NCBI RefSeq assembly: GCF_003434305.1
Contig: NZ_QKKX01000011.1
Location: 372,001-436,000, forward strand
DNA length: 64,000 nucleotides
Direction of reading: 5' to 3'
Source of the DNA: Micromonospora sp. MW-13
GTDB lineage: Bacteria; Actinomycetota; Actinomycetes; Mycobacteriales; Micromonosporaceae
Shown: positions 1 through 9,192 of the stretch, piece after piece
Layout: every line of letters starts with the position of its first letter
Numbering within the stretch: the first letter of the stretch is position 1
The notes under the pieces: model-generated
What the model saw: the letters and a program-made list of their open reading frames with translations, nothing else
What the model was told of the DNA's origin: nothing
The model's database searches: none
Translations under genes and position numbers: made by a program

Positions 1-53
1 CGCGCCACGACCAGGGGGCCCGCGGCGGGCCCGACACGACGGGGGGACAGGCG

Positions 54-740
54 ATGAGCGACGGCGCGACGACGGCGCGGCCGGTGCGGATCCTGCTCGC
101 CGACGACCAGCCACTGCTGCGCACCGGCTTCCGGATGGTGCTGGGCTCAGAGGAGGACCTGGACATCGTGGCCGAGGCCGGCGACGGCCTGGAGGCGGTG
201 GAGCTGTCCCGCCGGCTGCTGCCCGACGTGGTGCTGATGGACATCCGGATGCCCCGGATGGACGGGGTCGCCGCGACCCGGGCCATCGTCGACGCCCGGC
301 TGCCGGTGCGGGTGCTGATCCTGACCACGTTCGACCTCGACGAGTACGTGGTGGGGGCGCTGCGCGCCGGGGCCAGCGGCTTCCTGGCCAAGGACGTGCC
401 GGCGGAGGACCTGGTCACGGCGATCCGCACGGTCGCCGCCGGGGAGGCGGTGGTGGCCCCGCGGATCCTCAAGCGGCTGCTGGACCGCTTCGCCGACGTG
501 CTGCCCGACCCGGCTGCCGCCCCGCCGAAGGCGCTCAACACGCTCACCGACCGCGAGCGGGAGGTGCTCGTGCAGGTGGCCCGGGGGCTGTCCAACGCGG
601 AGATCGCCCGGGCACTGTCGGTCAGCGAGACCACCATCAAGACCCACGTCGGGCACGTGCTGACCAAGCTGGGGCTGCGCGACCGGGTGCAGGCCGTGGT
701 GCTGGCGTACGAGTCGGGCCTGGTGCGTCCCCGGGCGTAG
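54..740 (+). CDS. NarL/FixJ-family two-component response regulator
   Basis: Cytoplasmic DNA-binding response regulator of 228 residues, the normal family length. The receiver domain spans about residues 10-130: acidic pocket D17/D18, phospho-acceptor D63 in the VLMDIRMP motif, and the conserved Lys in FLAKDV. A LuxR-type helix-turn-helix follows at about 160-225 (LTDREREVL, then SETTIKTHV). The ATG is preceded by a purine-rich GGGGGGACAGGCG stretch. The partner histidine kinase would be expected just upstream, outside the window. The next gene on the same strand is an ABC exporter 346 nt away, which it may control; that link is inference from position only. Confidence 0.93.
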   Translation: MSDGATTARPVRILLADDQPLLRTGFRMVLGSEEDLDIVAEAGDGLEAVELSRRLLPDVVLMDIRMPRMDGVAATRAIVDARLPVRVLILTTFDLDEYVVGALRAGASGFLAKDVPAEDLVTAIRTVAAGEAVVAPRILKRLLDRFADVLPDPAAAPPKALNTLTDREREVLVQVARGLSNAEIARALSVSETTIKTHVGHVLTKLGLRDRVQAVVLAYESGLVRPRA

Positions 741-805
741 CCGTGGCGGCCTCGGGCCCGCCGCCCCGCGTACCGGCGGGGTCACCACCCGGGCGACGAA
801 AGTGT

Positions 806-831
806 TGTGGTCGTCACCTACCGTGACCACA
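806..831. promoter_or_regulatory. Operator-like inverted repeat upstream of the ABC exporter
   Basis: TGTGGTC (806-812) and GACCACA (825-831) are perfect inverted arms separated by 12 nt. A nested GTCAC/GTGAC pair lies inside. There is no T-tract, so a terminator is less likely than a protein-binding site. The neighbouring LuxR-type regulator is one candidate binder, which is inference. Confidence 0.35.
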
Positions 832-847
832 GGCGGGTGGTCGCGGT

Positions 848-878
848 TTGACCCTGACGTGGCGCGAGGTCCTACCGT
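848..878 (+). promoter_or_regulatory. Candidate sigma-70-type promoter for the ABC exporter
   Basis: TTGACC at 848-853 and TACCGT at 873-878 resemble actinobacterial -35 and -10 boxes. The spacing is 19 nt, or 18 if CTACCG is used, slightly long. It lies about 210 nt before the GTG start of the ATPase gene, on the right strand and downstream of the 806-831 inverted repeat. Confidence 0.35.
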
Positions 879-1086
879 GCGCGATGGGCGACGTGGCGCG
901 CCGTGGTCGGAATCGGTCAGGGGCAACCCTGAGCCGGCCTCCGGGCCGACCCGCACCGGGAAATCCGCCATCGCTCCCTCCGAAGACGGACGGATCGGTG
1001 CCGGCCGGCACCGAGGATGAGGACATGCCGCACCGACCAGCGGGGGCGGTGCGGCCAGAGCAGCCCAGACGGAAGAGGTAGATGAC

Positions 1087-1860
1087 GTGACCGCGACGAT
1101 AGGCCGCCACGCGCAGGCCGCGGCCCGCGCAAGCGACGTGTGGAAGGTGTACGGCAGCGGCGAGGCGCAGGTCGTCGCGCTGCGGGGGGTGAGCGCCGAG
1201 TTCGAGCGGGGCCAGTTCACCGCGATCATGGGCCCGTCCGGGTCGGGCAAGTCGACGCTGATGCACTGCCTGGCCGGCCTGGACTCGGTCACCCGGGGCA
1301 CGGTGTCGATCGGCGAGACCACGGTGACCGGGCTCGGTGACGCCGGGCTGACGAACCTGCGCCGGGACAAGGTGGGCTTCATCTTCCAGCAGTTCAACCT
1401 GCTGCCCACGCTGACGGCGAAGGAGAACATCCTGCTGCCGATGTCGATCGCCGGCCGCCGGCCGGACCCGGCCTGGTACGACACCGTGATCGACACGGTC
1501 GGGCTGCGCGACCGGCTCGACCACCGCCCGGCGCAGCTCTCCGGCGGTCAGCAGCAGCGGGTGGCGTGCGCCCGGGCGCTGGTCGCCCGCCCTGAGGTGA
1601 TCTTCGCCGACGAGCCGACCGGCAACCTCGACTCCCGCTCCGGCGCGGAGGTGCTGAACTTCCTGCGCAACTCGGTACGCGAGCACGGCCAGACCATCGT
1701 CATGGTGACCCACGACCCGACCGCCGCCGCGTACGCCGACCGGGTGGTGTTCCTCGCCGACGGGCAGATCGTCTCGGAACTGATCGAGCCGACCGCCGAC
1801 ACGGTGCTGGACACCATGAAGAAGCTCGACACCCCGGTCATCACCGAGGTGGGGAACTGA
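1087..1860 (+). CDS. ABC transporter ATP-binding protein (LolD/MacB-like)
   Basis: ATPase subunit (257 residues) of an exporter or mechanotransmission-type ABC system. All nucleotide-binding motifs are present: Walker A GPSGSGKST, Q-loop FIFQQFN, signature LSGGQQQRV, Walker B VIFADEPTGNLDS and the switch His in VMVTHD. The GTG start follows a GGAAGAGG ribosome binding site; the nearby ATG at 1082 runs straight into a stop. Its TGA overlaps the ATG of the permease gene (TGATG), so the two are translationally coupled. Such pairs extrude lipids, lipoproteins or antimicrobial peptides; the substrate cannot be told from sequence. Confidence 0.95.
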   Translation: MTATIGRHAQAAARASDVWKVYGSGEAQVVALRGVSAEFERGQFTAIMGPSGSGKSTLMHCLAGLDSVTRGTVSIGETTVTGLGDAGLTNLRRDKVGFIFQQFNLLPTLTAKENILLPMSIAGRRPDPAWYDTVIDTVGLRDRLDHRPAQLSGGQQQRVACARALVARPEVIFADEPTGNLDSRSGAEVLNFLRNSVREHGQTIVMVTHDPTAAAYADRVVFLADGQIVSELIEPTADTVLDTMKKLDTPVITEVGN

Positions 1861-4418
1861 TGTTCCGGGCCACCCTCAAGAGCCTGCTGGCGCGCAAGGT
1901 GCGCCTGATCCTCTCCGGCCTGGCCGTGGTGCTCGGCGTCATGTTCGTCTCCGGCGCGTTCGTGCTCACCGACACCCTCGGCCGGTCCTTCGACGCGGTC
2001 TTCGCCGACGCGTACGCCGGCATCGACGTCAACGTCGCCGCGAAGCCGAAGATCGCCGTGGACGAGGCGGAGGGCGAGCAGGTCGCCCCCGCGTTCCCGG
2101 CCGACGTGGTGGGCCGGGTCCGGGCGGTGCCCGGCGTGGCCGAGGCCACCGGCGTGGTCAACGCCGACGGCGCGCGGTTGATCGGCAGCAACGGCAAGGT
2201 GGTCACCTCGTTCGGCCCGCCCCAGCTCGGGGAGAACTGGACCGGCGAGAGCGACCTGGTGAAGCTGCGGGAGGGCCGCGCGCCGCAGGCCGACGACGAG
2301 ATCGTGGTCAACGCCGCCCTCGCGACGGCCGCCAAGGTCAAGGTGGGTGACCGGGTCGGTGCGCTGACCGCGTTCGAGTCCAAGCGCCGCGACTTCACCC
2401 TGGTCGGCACCTTCGGCTACAGCGGCGGCCGGGACTCCGTCGGCGGGGTGAACGAGATCGCGTTCACCACCCCGGCCGCACAGCGGCTGATGCTCGGCAA
2501 GCCCGACACGTTCAACAGCGTGACGGTGCGGGCCGCCGCCGGGGTGACCCCGGAGGCGCTGCGCGACGACCTGACCCGGGCACTCGGCCCCGGCTACGAG
2601 GTCAAGACCGGCGAGCAGCTCTCCACCGACGCCGCGGCCGGCCTCAAGGAGGGCCTGGCCTTCTTCAACAAGGTGCTGCTCGGCTTCGCCGCGGTGGCGC
2701 TGCTGGTCGGCACGTTCCTGATCCTCAACACGTTCTCGATCATCGTGGCGCAGCGGACCCGGGAGCTGGCCCTGATGCGGGCCATCGGGGCCAGCGGGCG
2801 GCAGATCATCGGCTCCGTGGTGCTGGAGGCCCTCGCGGTCGGGCTGATCGCCTCGGTCCTCGGCCTCGGCGCGGGCATCGGGGTGGGCGCGCTGCTGGCC
2901 TGGGCGTTCGGCACGTTCGCCGGCGGGCTGACCCTGGCCGGGCTGGGCGTGCCGCCGGCCGCCGTGGTCAGCGCCTTCGCGGTCGGCATGCTGATCACCG
3001 TGGTGGCGGCGCTGCTGCCGGCGCTGCGGGCCGCCCGCATCCCGCCGATCGCGGCGATGCAGGACGTGGCCACCCCGGACCGGCCGCTGACCCGGCTCAC
3101 CGTCGCCGGCGCGGTGGTCACCGCCGTCGGTGGCGCGCTGCTGGCGGTGGGGCTGACCGGCAACGCCGGCGACGCCACGCTGTCGGTGATCCTGGGCGGG
3201 GTGCTGTTCACGTTCATCGGGGTGGCGCTGTTGACCCCGCTGTTCAGCCGCCCGGTGGTGTCCCTGCTCGGCGGGCTGTTCGCCTGGTCGGTGCCGGGCC
3301 GGCTGGGCCGGCTCAACTCGGGGCGCAACCCGCGCCGCACGGCCATCACCGCCGCCGCCCTGATGGTCGGCATCGCCCTGGTCACCGGGGTTACGGTGAT
3401 CCTCGACTCGGCCAAGTCCAGCATCGCCGGCAGGGCGGCGAGCACCGTCGACGCGCAGCTGGTGATCTCCGGGGCACAGACCGGGCCCCGGCCGCCGGTG
3501 TTCGACCCGGCGGTGGTCGACCGGGCCGCCGCGGTGCCCGGGGTGAACGCGGTGGTGGGCGTCTACAACGACAACGCGATCGTCGACGGCGACCGGGCGT
3601 ACGTGGTGGCGCTGACCGACCTGGCCGCGATGGGGCAGATCTACCACACCACCGCGCAGTCGGGCACGATCGCCACGCTGCGGCCGGACCAGGTGGCGCT
3701 GAGCGTCTCCGGCGCGAAGGAGCTGGGCAAGTCGGTGGGTGACCGGTTGACCGCCCAGTTCGCCCGGGGCGAGGGCCCACGCACGTACACGGTGACGGCG
3801 GTGCTGCCCGACGACCGGGCCATCGGGTCGATCATCCTGCCGAAACAGGCGGGCGCGGAGTTCACCAGCCCGCAGCCGTTCACGGCGCTGGTGCAGCTCA
3901 CCCCGGGCACGACGGTGTCGCAGGTGCAGCCGCAGCTGGAGGCCCTGGTGGCGGACAGCCCAGAGGTGTCGGTGGCCGACCGGGCCACCTTCATCGAGCA
4001 GCAGACCAGCGGCTTCGACACGCTGCTCACGATGATCCAGATCCTGCTGGCGCTGGCCATCGTGATCGCCGTGCTGGGCATCATCAACACCCTGGCCCTG
4101 TCGGTACTGGAACGGACCCGGGAGCTGGGCCTGCTGCGGGCGATCGGGCTGCGCCGGGCCCAGACCATGCGGATGATCACCGTGGAGGCCGTGGTGATCT
4201 CGGTCTTCGGCGCGCTGCTCGGCGTCGTCGTCGGCGCCGGCCTCGGCGCGGCGGTGGTCCGGGCGCTCAAGGACGAGGGGATCACCGACCTGGTGCTGCC
4301 CTGGTCCCAGATCGGGATCTTCCTCGGCCTGGCCGCGCTGATCGGGGTGGTCGCGGCGGCACTGCCAGCGATCCGGGCCGCCCGGATCAACGTCCTGGGC
4401 GCGATCGCCCACGACTGA
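1860..4418 (+). CDS. FtsX-like ABC transporter permease
   Basis: Membrane partner (852 residues) of the preceding ATPase. It has the MacB/FtsX architecture in duplicate: an N-terminal membrane anchor (about 15-37) with a large extracytoplasmic domain, a three-helix FtsX block (about 270-390), a second anchor and extracytoplasmic region, and a C-terminal FtsX block (about 725-850). Both blocks carry the family's R-x-RELxLxRAIG motif (QRTRELALMRAIG and ERTRELGLLRAIG). Start and stop overlap with the ATPase gene couple their translation. A strong hairpin lies directly downstream. Confidence 0.94.
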   Translation: MFRATLKSLLARKVRLILSGLAVVLGVMFVSGAFVLTDTLGRSFDAVFADAYAGIDVNVAAKPKIAVDEAEGEQVAPAFPADVVGRVRAVPGVAEATGVVNADGARLIGSNGKVVTSFGPPQLGENWTGESDLVKLREGRAPQADDEIVVNAALATAAKVKVGDRVGALTAFESKRRDFTLVGTFGYSGGRDSVGGVNEIAFTTPAAQRLMLGKPDTFNSVTVRAAAGVTPEALRDDLTRALGPGYEVKTGEQLSTDAAAGLKEGLAFFNKVLLGFAAVALLVGTFLILNTFSIIVAQRTRELALMRAIGASGRQIIGSVVLEALAVGLIASVLGLGAGIGVGALLAWAFGTFAGGLTLAGLGVPPAAVVSAFAVGMLITVVAALLPALRAARIPPIAAMQDVATPDRPLTRLTVAGAVVTAVGGALLAVGLTGNAGDATLSVILGGVLFTFIGVALLTPLFSRPVVSLLGGLFAWSVPGRLGRLNSGRNPRRTAITAAALMVGIALVTGVTVILDSAKSSIAGRAASTVDAQLVISGAQTGPRPPVFDPAVVDRAAAVPGVNAVVGVYNDNAIVDGDRAYVVALTDLAAMGQIYHTTAQSGTIATLRPDQVALSVSGAKELGKSVGDRLTAQFARGEGPRTYTVTAVLPDDRAIGSIILPKQAGAEFTSPQPFTALVQLTPGTTVSQVQPQLEALVADSPEVSVADRATFIEQQTSGFDTLLTMIQILLALAIVIAVLGIINTLALSVLERTRELGLLRAIGLRRAQTMRMITVEAVVISVFGALLGVVVGAGLGAAVVRALKDEGITDLVLPWSQIGIFLGLAALIGVVAAALPAIRAARINVLGAIAHD

Positions 4419-4426
4419 GTCGCGGG

Positions 4427-4470
4427 CAAGGGCCCCCTGCCACCGCCTACGACGGGGCAGGGGGCCCTTG
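4427..4470. terminator. Bidirectional terminator hairpin
   Basis: Perfect 15-bp inverted repeat: CAAGGGCCCCCTGCC at 4427-4441 pairs with its complement at 4456-4470 across a 14-nt loop. It lies between the convergent permease and HAD genes, so it can stop transcription from both sides. There is no U-tract, common in high-GC actinobacteria. Confidence 0.75.
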
Positions 4471-4522
4471 TCGACGGTGGGTTGACGCCCCGGTCGCCCG
4501 GTGACCCCGGTCAGCCGGCAGG

Positions 4523-5170
4523 TCAGGCCGGCCGCTCGCCGAGCAGGGCGGCGAGCAACTCCAGGTCCACCCCGGTCAGGCTCTCCAACTGGTGTACGCC
4601 GTCGACCGGCGCGATCGACACCTCCGCCGGCACGGCCAGCACCGCCGCGCCGGCGGCCAGGGCACTGGCCACCCCGGTCGGGGAGTCCTCGATCGCCACG
4701 CACCGGGCGATCGGCACGCCGAGCAGCCGGGCGGCGGTCAGGTACGGCTCCGGGTGCGGCTTGGCCGCGTCCACCTCGTCGCCGCAGACCACCGCGTCGA
4801 AGCTGTCCCGCCCCAGGGTGTCCAGCGCCACCTCCACCAGGGGCCGAACGCTGGAGGTGACCAGGGCGGTCGGGACGCCCGCCGCGCGGACCGCGCCCAG
4901 CAGCGCCAGCGCACCGGGCCGCCAGCGCAGCCCGGTGCGGAACAGCTCCAGGATCCGCACGTCGATCCACGCCCCGCTGACCAGCGGGTCGCGGTGCGGC
5001 TGTCCGAGGTCCTCGTGCAGGATGCGCATCGAGTCGGCCATGCTGGTGCCGATCATCGCCAGGCGGGCGGCGACGGACAGGGTGCCCCCGTACTCGGCCG
5101 CCAGCTCGCGCAGGGCGACGTCCCACAGCTTCTCACTGTCGACCAGGGTGCCGTCCATGTCGAAGAGCAC
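4523..5170 (-). CDS. HAD-superfamily phosphatase (beta-phosphoglucomutase-like)
   Basis: Soluble HAD hydrolase, 215 residues, probably acting on a small phosphorylated metabolite. Motif I (DMDGT, residues 4-8) supplies the nucleophile Asp and the acid/base Asp. A helical cap domain follows; motif II is TSSVRP, motif III the Lys in AAKPHPEP, motif IV EDSPTGV. The start is uncertain: the GTG used here is only three codons before motif I, and an upstream GGAGG lies in front of a possible CTG start eight codons earlier. Substrate unknown. Confidence 0.85.
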   Translation of the reverse strand: MLFDMDGTLVDSEKLWDVALRELAAEYGGTLSVAARLAMIGTSMADSMRILHEDLGQPHRDPLVSGAWIDVRILELFRTGLRWRPGALALLGAVRAAGVPTALVTSSVRPLVEVALDTLGRDSFDAVVCGDEVDAAKPHPEPYLTAARLLGVPIARCVAIEDSPTGVASALAAGAAVLAVPAEVSIAPVDGVHQLESLTGVDLELLAALLGERPA

Positions 5171-5313
5171 GGCGGCGGGATGGTGGCTGCTCAGCGGGTC
5201 CTCCAGGGTCGCGCGGTCGCCGCGATCCTCTCAGCCGGCCCGGGCCCGCCGCCGCCCGGACCCGCCCGGGGTGACCTCGGCGACCCTCCCGCGCCGGCGA
5301 CCCGGTGCGCGTC

Positions 5314-6063
5314 TCAGCCGAGGCCGCAGGCCGACAGGCCGGACTCGTAGCCGCGGAAGAAGGAGTCCGTGCGCTGCTCGGCGGTGCCGTGCGCACCCTC
5401 GGCGAACCACGGCTGGTCGGGGTCGTCACCGACGGCGAGCAGCCCCTCCCGGAACTCCTCCAGGTCGCCGTCCTCCAGCGCCAACTGCTGGGCCTGGATC
5501 GAGCCGCCGAGGTACGCCCCGGCCATGCAGTCGGCCTGCAACTCCTGCTGGATGGTGAAGTCGTAGCGGATGCCCAGGCGCACCTGCACGCCGTGGGCGT
5601 ACTCGTGGCCGAGCAGGTAGTACAGGAACGCGTCACCGACCTGCCGGAACGCCGCCACCGACCAGTTGACGTCGTAGGCGATGAAGTCGCCCGCCGAGCA
5701 GTACACGGCGTTGTTGCGCGGCAGCGCCTGCCCGCCGCAGGAGACCTCGCCCTCCCGCTGGTACGCCACGACCCGCCGGATCGGCTCGAACCGCCGGCCC
5801 GACTCCCGGAACTGCGCGGCCCAGTACACCTCGGCCTTGTCCACCGCGACGGCGAAGTCCTCCTTGAACTCGGCGACGCTGGTGGTGCCGTCGGCCCGGG
5901 TCCGCTCCGCACCCGGTGCCGCGGACCGTTGGGGCTGCTCCGGGCCGGGCTGCTGCGGCGCGCCCTCGTCCACCCCGCCGACCATGCAGCCGCCGGCCAG
6001 CACCAGCGCGGCCAGCAGACCGGCCAGCGGCCCTCGCGGCCGACGTCCCGCGCGTGCCGTCAC
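5314..6063 (-). CDS. Neutral zinc metallopeptidase, predicted lipoprotein
   Basis: Secreted, lipid-anchored metallopeptidase-like protein of 249 residues. The N-terminus has an Arg-rich start, a hydrophobic stretch and a lipobox (LAGGC, about residues 25-29), so the mature protein should be anchored outside the membrane. The HExxH zinc motif is HEYAHGVQ in the second half, followed by the QELQADCMAGAYLG segment typical of the YpfJ-like neutral zinc metallopeptidase family. The GTG start has a GGGGAGGA ribosome binding site 4 nt upstream. Substrate unknown. Confidence 0.87.
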   Translation of the reverse strand: MTARAGRRPRGPLAGLLAALVLAGGCMVGGVDEGAPQQPGPEQPQRSAAPGAERTRADGTTSVAEFKEDFAVAVDKAEVYWAAQFRESGRRFEPIRRVVAYQREGEVSCGGQALPRNNAVYCSAGDFIAYDVNWSVAAFRQVGDAFLYYLLGHEYAHGVQVRLGIRYDFTIQQELQADCMAGAYLGGSIQAQQLALEDGDLEEFREGLLAVGDDPDQPWFAEGAHGTAEQRTDSFFRGYESGLSACGLG

Positions 6064-6232
6064 AGCGTCCTCCCCGGTTCGTCCTCACCGGGGCGGTACC
6101 CGGGCTCCCCTTCGATCATGCCCCTCGGCGGGGCTTCCCGGTGACCCTCCGATCGGCCCGCGTCGGCACCGCCCGCCCGACGAGGGCCGGTGTCGCCCAC
6201 GTCCCGGCCGGACAGGCGCGCCCGGGCAGCCG

Positions 6233-7339
6233 TCAGGGGCTGGCGGCGAGGAACACGAACGCGGCCAGCAGGACCAGGTGCACGCCGCCCTGGAGCAGGG
6301 TGGCCCGGCCCGGCACCACGGTCAGCACGCCCGTGACGACGGTCAACGCCAGCAACGCCAACTGCGTGCCGCCCAGCCCGAGCAGCAGCGGCCCGTCGAG
6401 CCAGATCGAGGCGATGGCGATCGCCGGAATGGTCAGGCCGATGCTGGCCATGGCCGAGCCGAGCGCCAGATTGAGGCTGATCTGCACCCGGTCGCGGCGG
6501 GCGGCGCGGGCCGCGGCCAGAGTCTCCGGCAGCAGCACCAGCAACGCGATGACCACGCCGACGAACGCCTGCGGCAGGTTGGCGGCGGACACCCCGGCCT
6601 CGATGGCCGGTGACACCATCTTCGCCAGGCCCACCACGGCGATCAGCGCCACCACCAGCAGGGCGAGGCTGGCCAGAGCGGCCCGGGGCGACGGCGGGTC
6701 GGCGTGCCCGTCCCCGTCGGCGTCGACCACGGTCCCGTCGGCGCTCACCGGCAGGAAGTAGTCGCGGTGCCGGCCGGTCTGCACCAGCACGAACAGCCCG
6801 TACAGGGCCAGCGAGGCCACGGCGGCGAAGGCGAGCTGGGCCGGGGAGAACTCCGGGCCGGGACGACTCGTGGTGAAGGTCGGCACCACCAGGCTCAGGG
6901 TGGCCAGGGTGGCCACGGTGGCCAATGCCCCACCGGTGCCCTCCGGGTTGAACACCGCCACCCGACGGCGCAGCGCGCCGAGCAGCAGGGACAGGCCGAG
7001 TATGCCGTTACAAGTGATCATGACCGCGGCGAAGACGGTGTCCCGGGCCAACGCCTGCGTCTTGTCACCGCCGCTGATCATCAGCGTGACGATGAGGGCC
7101 ACCTCGATGACCGTGACCGCGACGGCGAGCACCAGCGAGCCGAACGGCTCGCCCACCCGGTGGGCGACCACCTCCGCGTGATGCACGGCGGCCAGCACCG
7201 CCCCGGCCAGGAACACCGCCACGATCACCACGACCACCGGGGGCAGTTCCCTGCCCCAGGTCGCCGCCAGGACCACGACGGCGAGCAGCGGGACGACGAC
7301 GGTCCAGTCGGTGACACGGGTACGCAGGAGGGCGGGCAT
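6233..7339 (-). CDS. Ca2+/H+ antiporter, ChaA-like (CaCA superfamily)
   Basis: Inner-membrane cation/proton exchanger of about 368 residues with roughly 11 hydrophobic segments. The two inverted alpha-repeats are visible: GEPFGSLVLAVAVTVIEVAL in the first half and LLPETLAAARAARRDRVQISLNLALGSAMAS in the second, each with the acidic residue used for cation binding. An acidic hydrophilic loop (DADGDGHADPP) separates the halves. The reading frame stays open to 7591, but MPALLRTRV at 7339 is chosen because it gives the normal family N-terminus. Confidence 0.9.
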   Translation of the reverse strand: MPALLRTRVTDWTVVVPLLAVVVLAATWGRELPPVVVVIVAVFLAGAVLAAVHHAEVVAHRVGEPFGSLVLAVAVTVIEVALIVTLMISGGDKTQALARDTVFAAVMITCNGILGLSLLLGALRRRVAVFNPEGTGGALATVATLATLSLVVPTFTTSRPGPEFSPAQLAFAAVASLALYGLFVLVQTGRHRDYFLPVSADGTVVDADGDGHADPPSPRAALASLALLVVALIAVVGLAKMVSPAIEAGVSAANLPQAFVGVVIALLVLLPETLAAARAARRDRVQISLNLALGSAMASIGLTIPAIAIASIWLDGPLLLGLGGTQLALLALTVVTGVLTVVPGRATLLQGGVHLVLLAAFVFLAASP

Positions 7340-7599
7340 GCCGTCAACCCTGCCAGAAATCGTGATCATCGCCCACCTGAACCGCATCCCGCGCCCCGAC
7401 GGAACCGCGCAGGTGGGAGCCGGTCCGACCGCGATGACGATCGCGAACCCCCCAATCACGCCAGACAATGCCGGGACGTCACACGGCGACGCCGCAACCC
7501 ACGGCTTCTCGCATTGTGGAAAGAGAGATGAATAACCCGCACGGCGATATGCCGGCCTTCCGACGGCTACCAAGTTGTGCCGCCCGAGCACCGGGAAGA

Positions 7600-7872
7600 C
7601 CCAGGTCGACCGACGACACCCGGCAGACCGTCGCGGCGTTCGCCGGACGACTGCGCCTGCGCTACCACTCCCAGGAGGACCTGGCCGTCCACGCCCGCCC
7701 CGGCCTGGAGGCCGCGGTCCGCACCCACGTGCCCGAGGAGATCGTCCGCCGGTTCAGCGCCCTGCCGTCCTTCCAGGACGCCCGCCACCCCACCTTCGCC
7801 GCCTGCGGCCTCGACCTCTTCGGCTGCGGCGGCGAACTGCCGGCCGGCGCGCGCCCGGGCGGCGCGACCGCC
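7600..7872 (+). pseudogene. Coding remnant of unknown origin
   Basis: About 91 codons in one plus-strand frame have almost exclusively G or C in third position and give a sensible protein (for example RYHSQEDLAVHARPGLEAAV, then CGLDLFGCGGELP). The frame has no stop at its end and simply runs into the oppositely oriented cupin gene, so it looks like the interior of a truncated gene. An ATG with a purine-rich leader at 7528 is in frame, but codons 7528-7600 lack the same bias. I do not recognise the family. Confidence 0.35.
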
Positions 7873-8289
7873 TCAGGAAGCGGCGTCCGACACCGCACAG
7901 GGAAACGTGTCCGCCGGGTCGTACGGCCGGTCGGCCAACTCGACGGCCTGCGCCCGCTCCAGCGCCTGGAAGACGTGCGCACACCGGGGCGCCAGCGTCA
8001 CCAGGTCACCCGCCTCCAGCAGCGCCTCGACCCGCTCGCCCGAGTCCAGATCCAGGAAGACCCCCCGCAACCGCCCCGAGATCACATAGAGCGTCTCCGT
8101 CCGCGCCGCGTGGTAGTGGTTGCCCCGCGGCCTGCCCGCCTCCGGCAGGAACTCCAGGTACGCCAGGTAGCGGTAGCTCCCACCATCGACGATCTTGGCC
8201 AGCTCGCCCGCCGCGGACCGCACCCGCCCGCCCCCCTGCGGGATGGGCGGGGAGGTCACCGGAAGCCGCCGCAACTGCATCTTGTCCAC
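7873..8289 (-). CDS. Cupin-domain protein
   Basis: Small single-domain cupin of 138 residues. The conserved metal-binding cupin pattern is recognisable: GNHYHAARTETLYVISG (two His and a Glu) and then GDLVTLAPRCAHVF (the last His). The GTG start at 8289 is preferred over the ATG three codons later because AGGATGAG lies 5 nt upstream. It is 28 nt downstream of the frameshifted methyltransferase and probably co-transcribed with it. Members can be enzymes or sugar-binding regulators; the role here is unknown. Confidence 0.75.
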   Translation of the reverse strand: MDKMQLRRLPVTSPPIPQGGGRVRSAAGELAKIVDGGSYRYLAYLEFLPEAGRPRGNHYHAARTETLYVISGRLRGVFLDLDSGERVEALLEAGDLVTLAPRCAHVFQALERAQAVELADRPYDPADTFPCAVSDAAS

Positions 8290-8317
8290 CGGCTCATCCT
8301 AGGAACCCTCGGCCCGG

Positions 8318-9192
8318 TCAGCGCGCCTCCCCGACCGGCGGGACGCCGCCGCCCGACCCGGCCCCGGGAACCCGCCAGACCACCAGCTCCGTGTCCGGCA
8401 CCCGCTCGGCGAACCACCCGTCCCGGGCCGCCACGGCGAGCAGGCCCCGCAGGTCGTCGTCGAACTCCGCCAGCCGCGCCCCGAACAGGTGCGGCACCGC
8501 GTCCGACCGCGAGTGCACCCACGCCACCACGTCGTCGACCGAGCGCCGCAGCACCACCCCGGACGGCGCCCGCAGCCGCCGCGGGCCGACAAAACCCGCG
8601 GCGGCCAGCACCGCGGCCTCGCCGCCCGGCGTCCCGTTCGGCAGGAACCCCCGACCGGCCCGCCGCACCGGGCCCAGATACCCGCGCACCAGTTCGGCCA
8701 CCGCCGCGTACGGGGGCGCCGGGGCGGGCAACCCGGCCGTCGACACCGCTCCTTGACATCGCTGATCTGCACGAACGCCCCGCCCGGCAACAACATCCGG
8801 CGCACCGTCGCCGCGACCCGGTCCCGCTCCATCCAGTGGAAGGACTGCCCGAACACCGCCACCCGGAAGACACCCAGCCCGGCCGGCAGATCCTCCGCCC
8901 GCGCCCGCACCCACCGGACGTCACCCACGCCCGCGGCGGCGGCCCGCCGCCGCGCCCACGCCAGCATCCCGGGGTCCGGGTCGATCCCCACCGCCTCCGC
9001 GAACCACCCGGCCAGCGGCAGCGTCACCGTTCCCGGGCCGCACCCCACGTCCAGCAACCGGCCCGACCCGTCCAGGTCAAGAGCCTCCGCCAGCACCGCC
9101 GCGAAACCCTCCGCGTACGGCAGCCGCCCCCGCTCGTAGTACGCGGCGGCGCCCTCGAACAGGGACTCGTCCCAGACCCAGCCCTCCGGCAC
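8318..9192 (-). pseudogene. SAM-dependent methyltransferase with a frameshift
   Basis: Class I methyltransferase whose reading frame is split. The 5' part (9192 to about 8750) encodes the Rossmann core with motif I LLDVGCGPGTVTLPL, an acidic loop AVGIDPDPG, and motif post-I to about FVQISDVKE. The continuation STAGLPAPAPPYAAVAEL to the stop at 8318 lies in another frame. One missing base, or two extra, near 8745-8757 would join them into a protein of about 290 residues of normal length. It is either a decaying gene or a sequencing error in a G-rich stretch. It precedes the cupin gene. Confidence 0.7.

Larger units (their letters stand above)
741..1086. other. 346-nt intergenic region with regulatory signals
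   Basis: No credible gene. It holds an inverted repeat at 806-831 and a promoter-like sequence at 848-878, both listed separately, then a GGAAGAGG ribosome binding site at 1071-1078 just before the GTG start of the ABC ATPase gene. Confidence 0.6.

Noticed and set aside
1548..5126. Very long open frame on the minus strand (about 1190 codons)
   Set aside because: It is antisense to the ABC ATPase, permease and HAD genes; the peptide is Arg/Gly/Pro filler with no domain.
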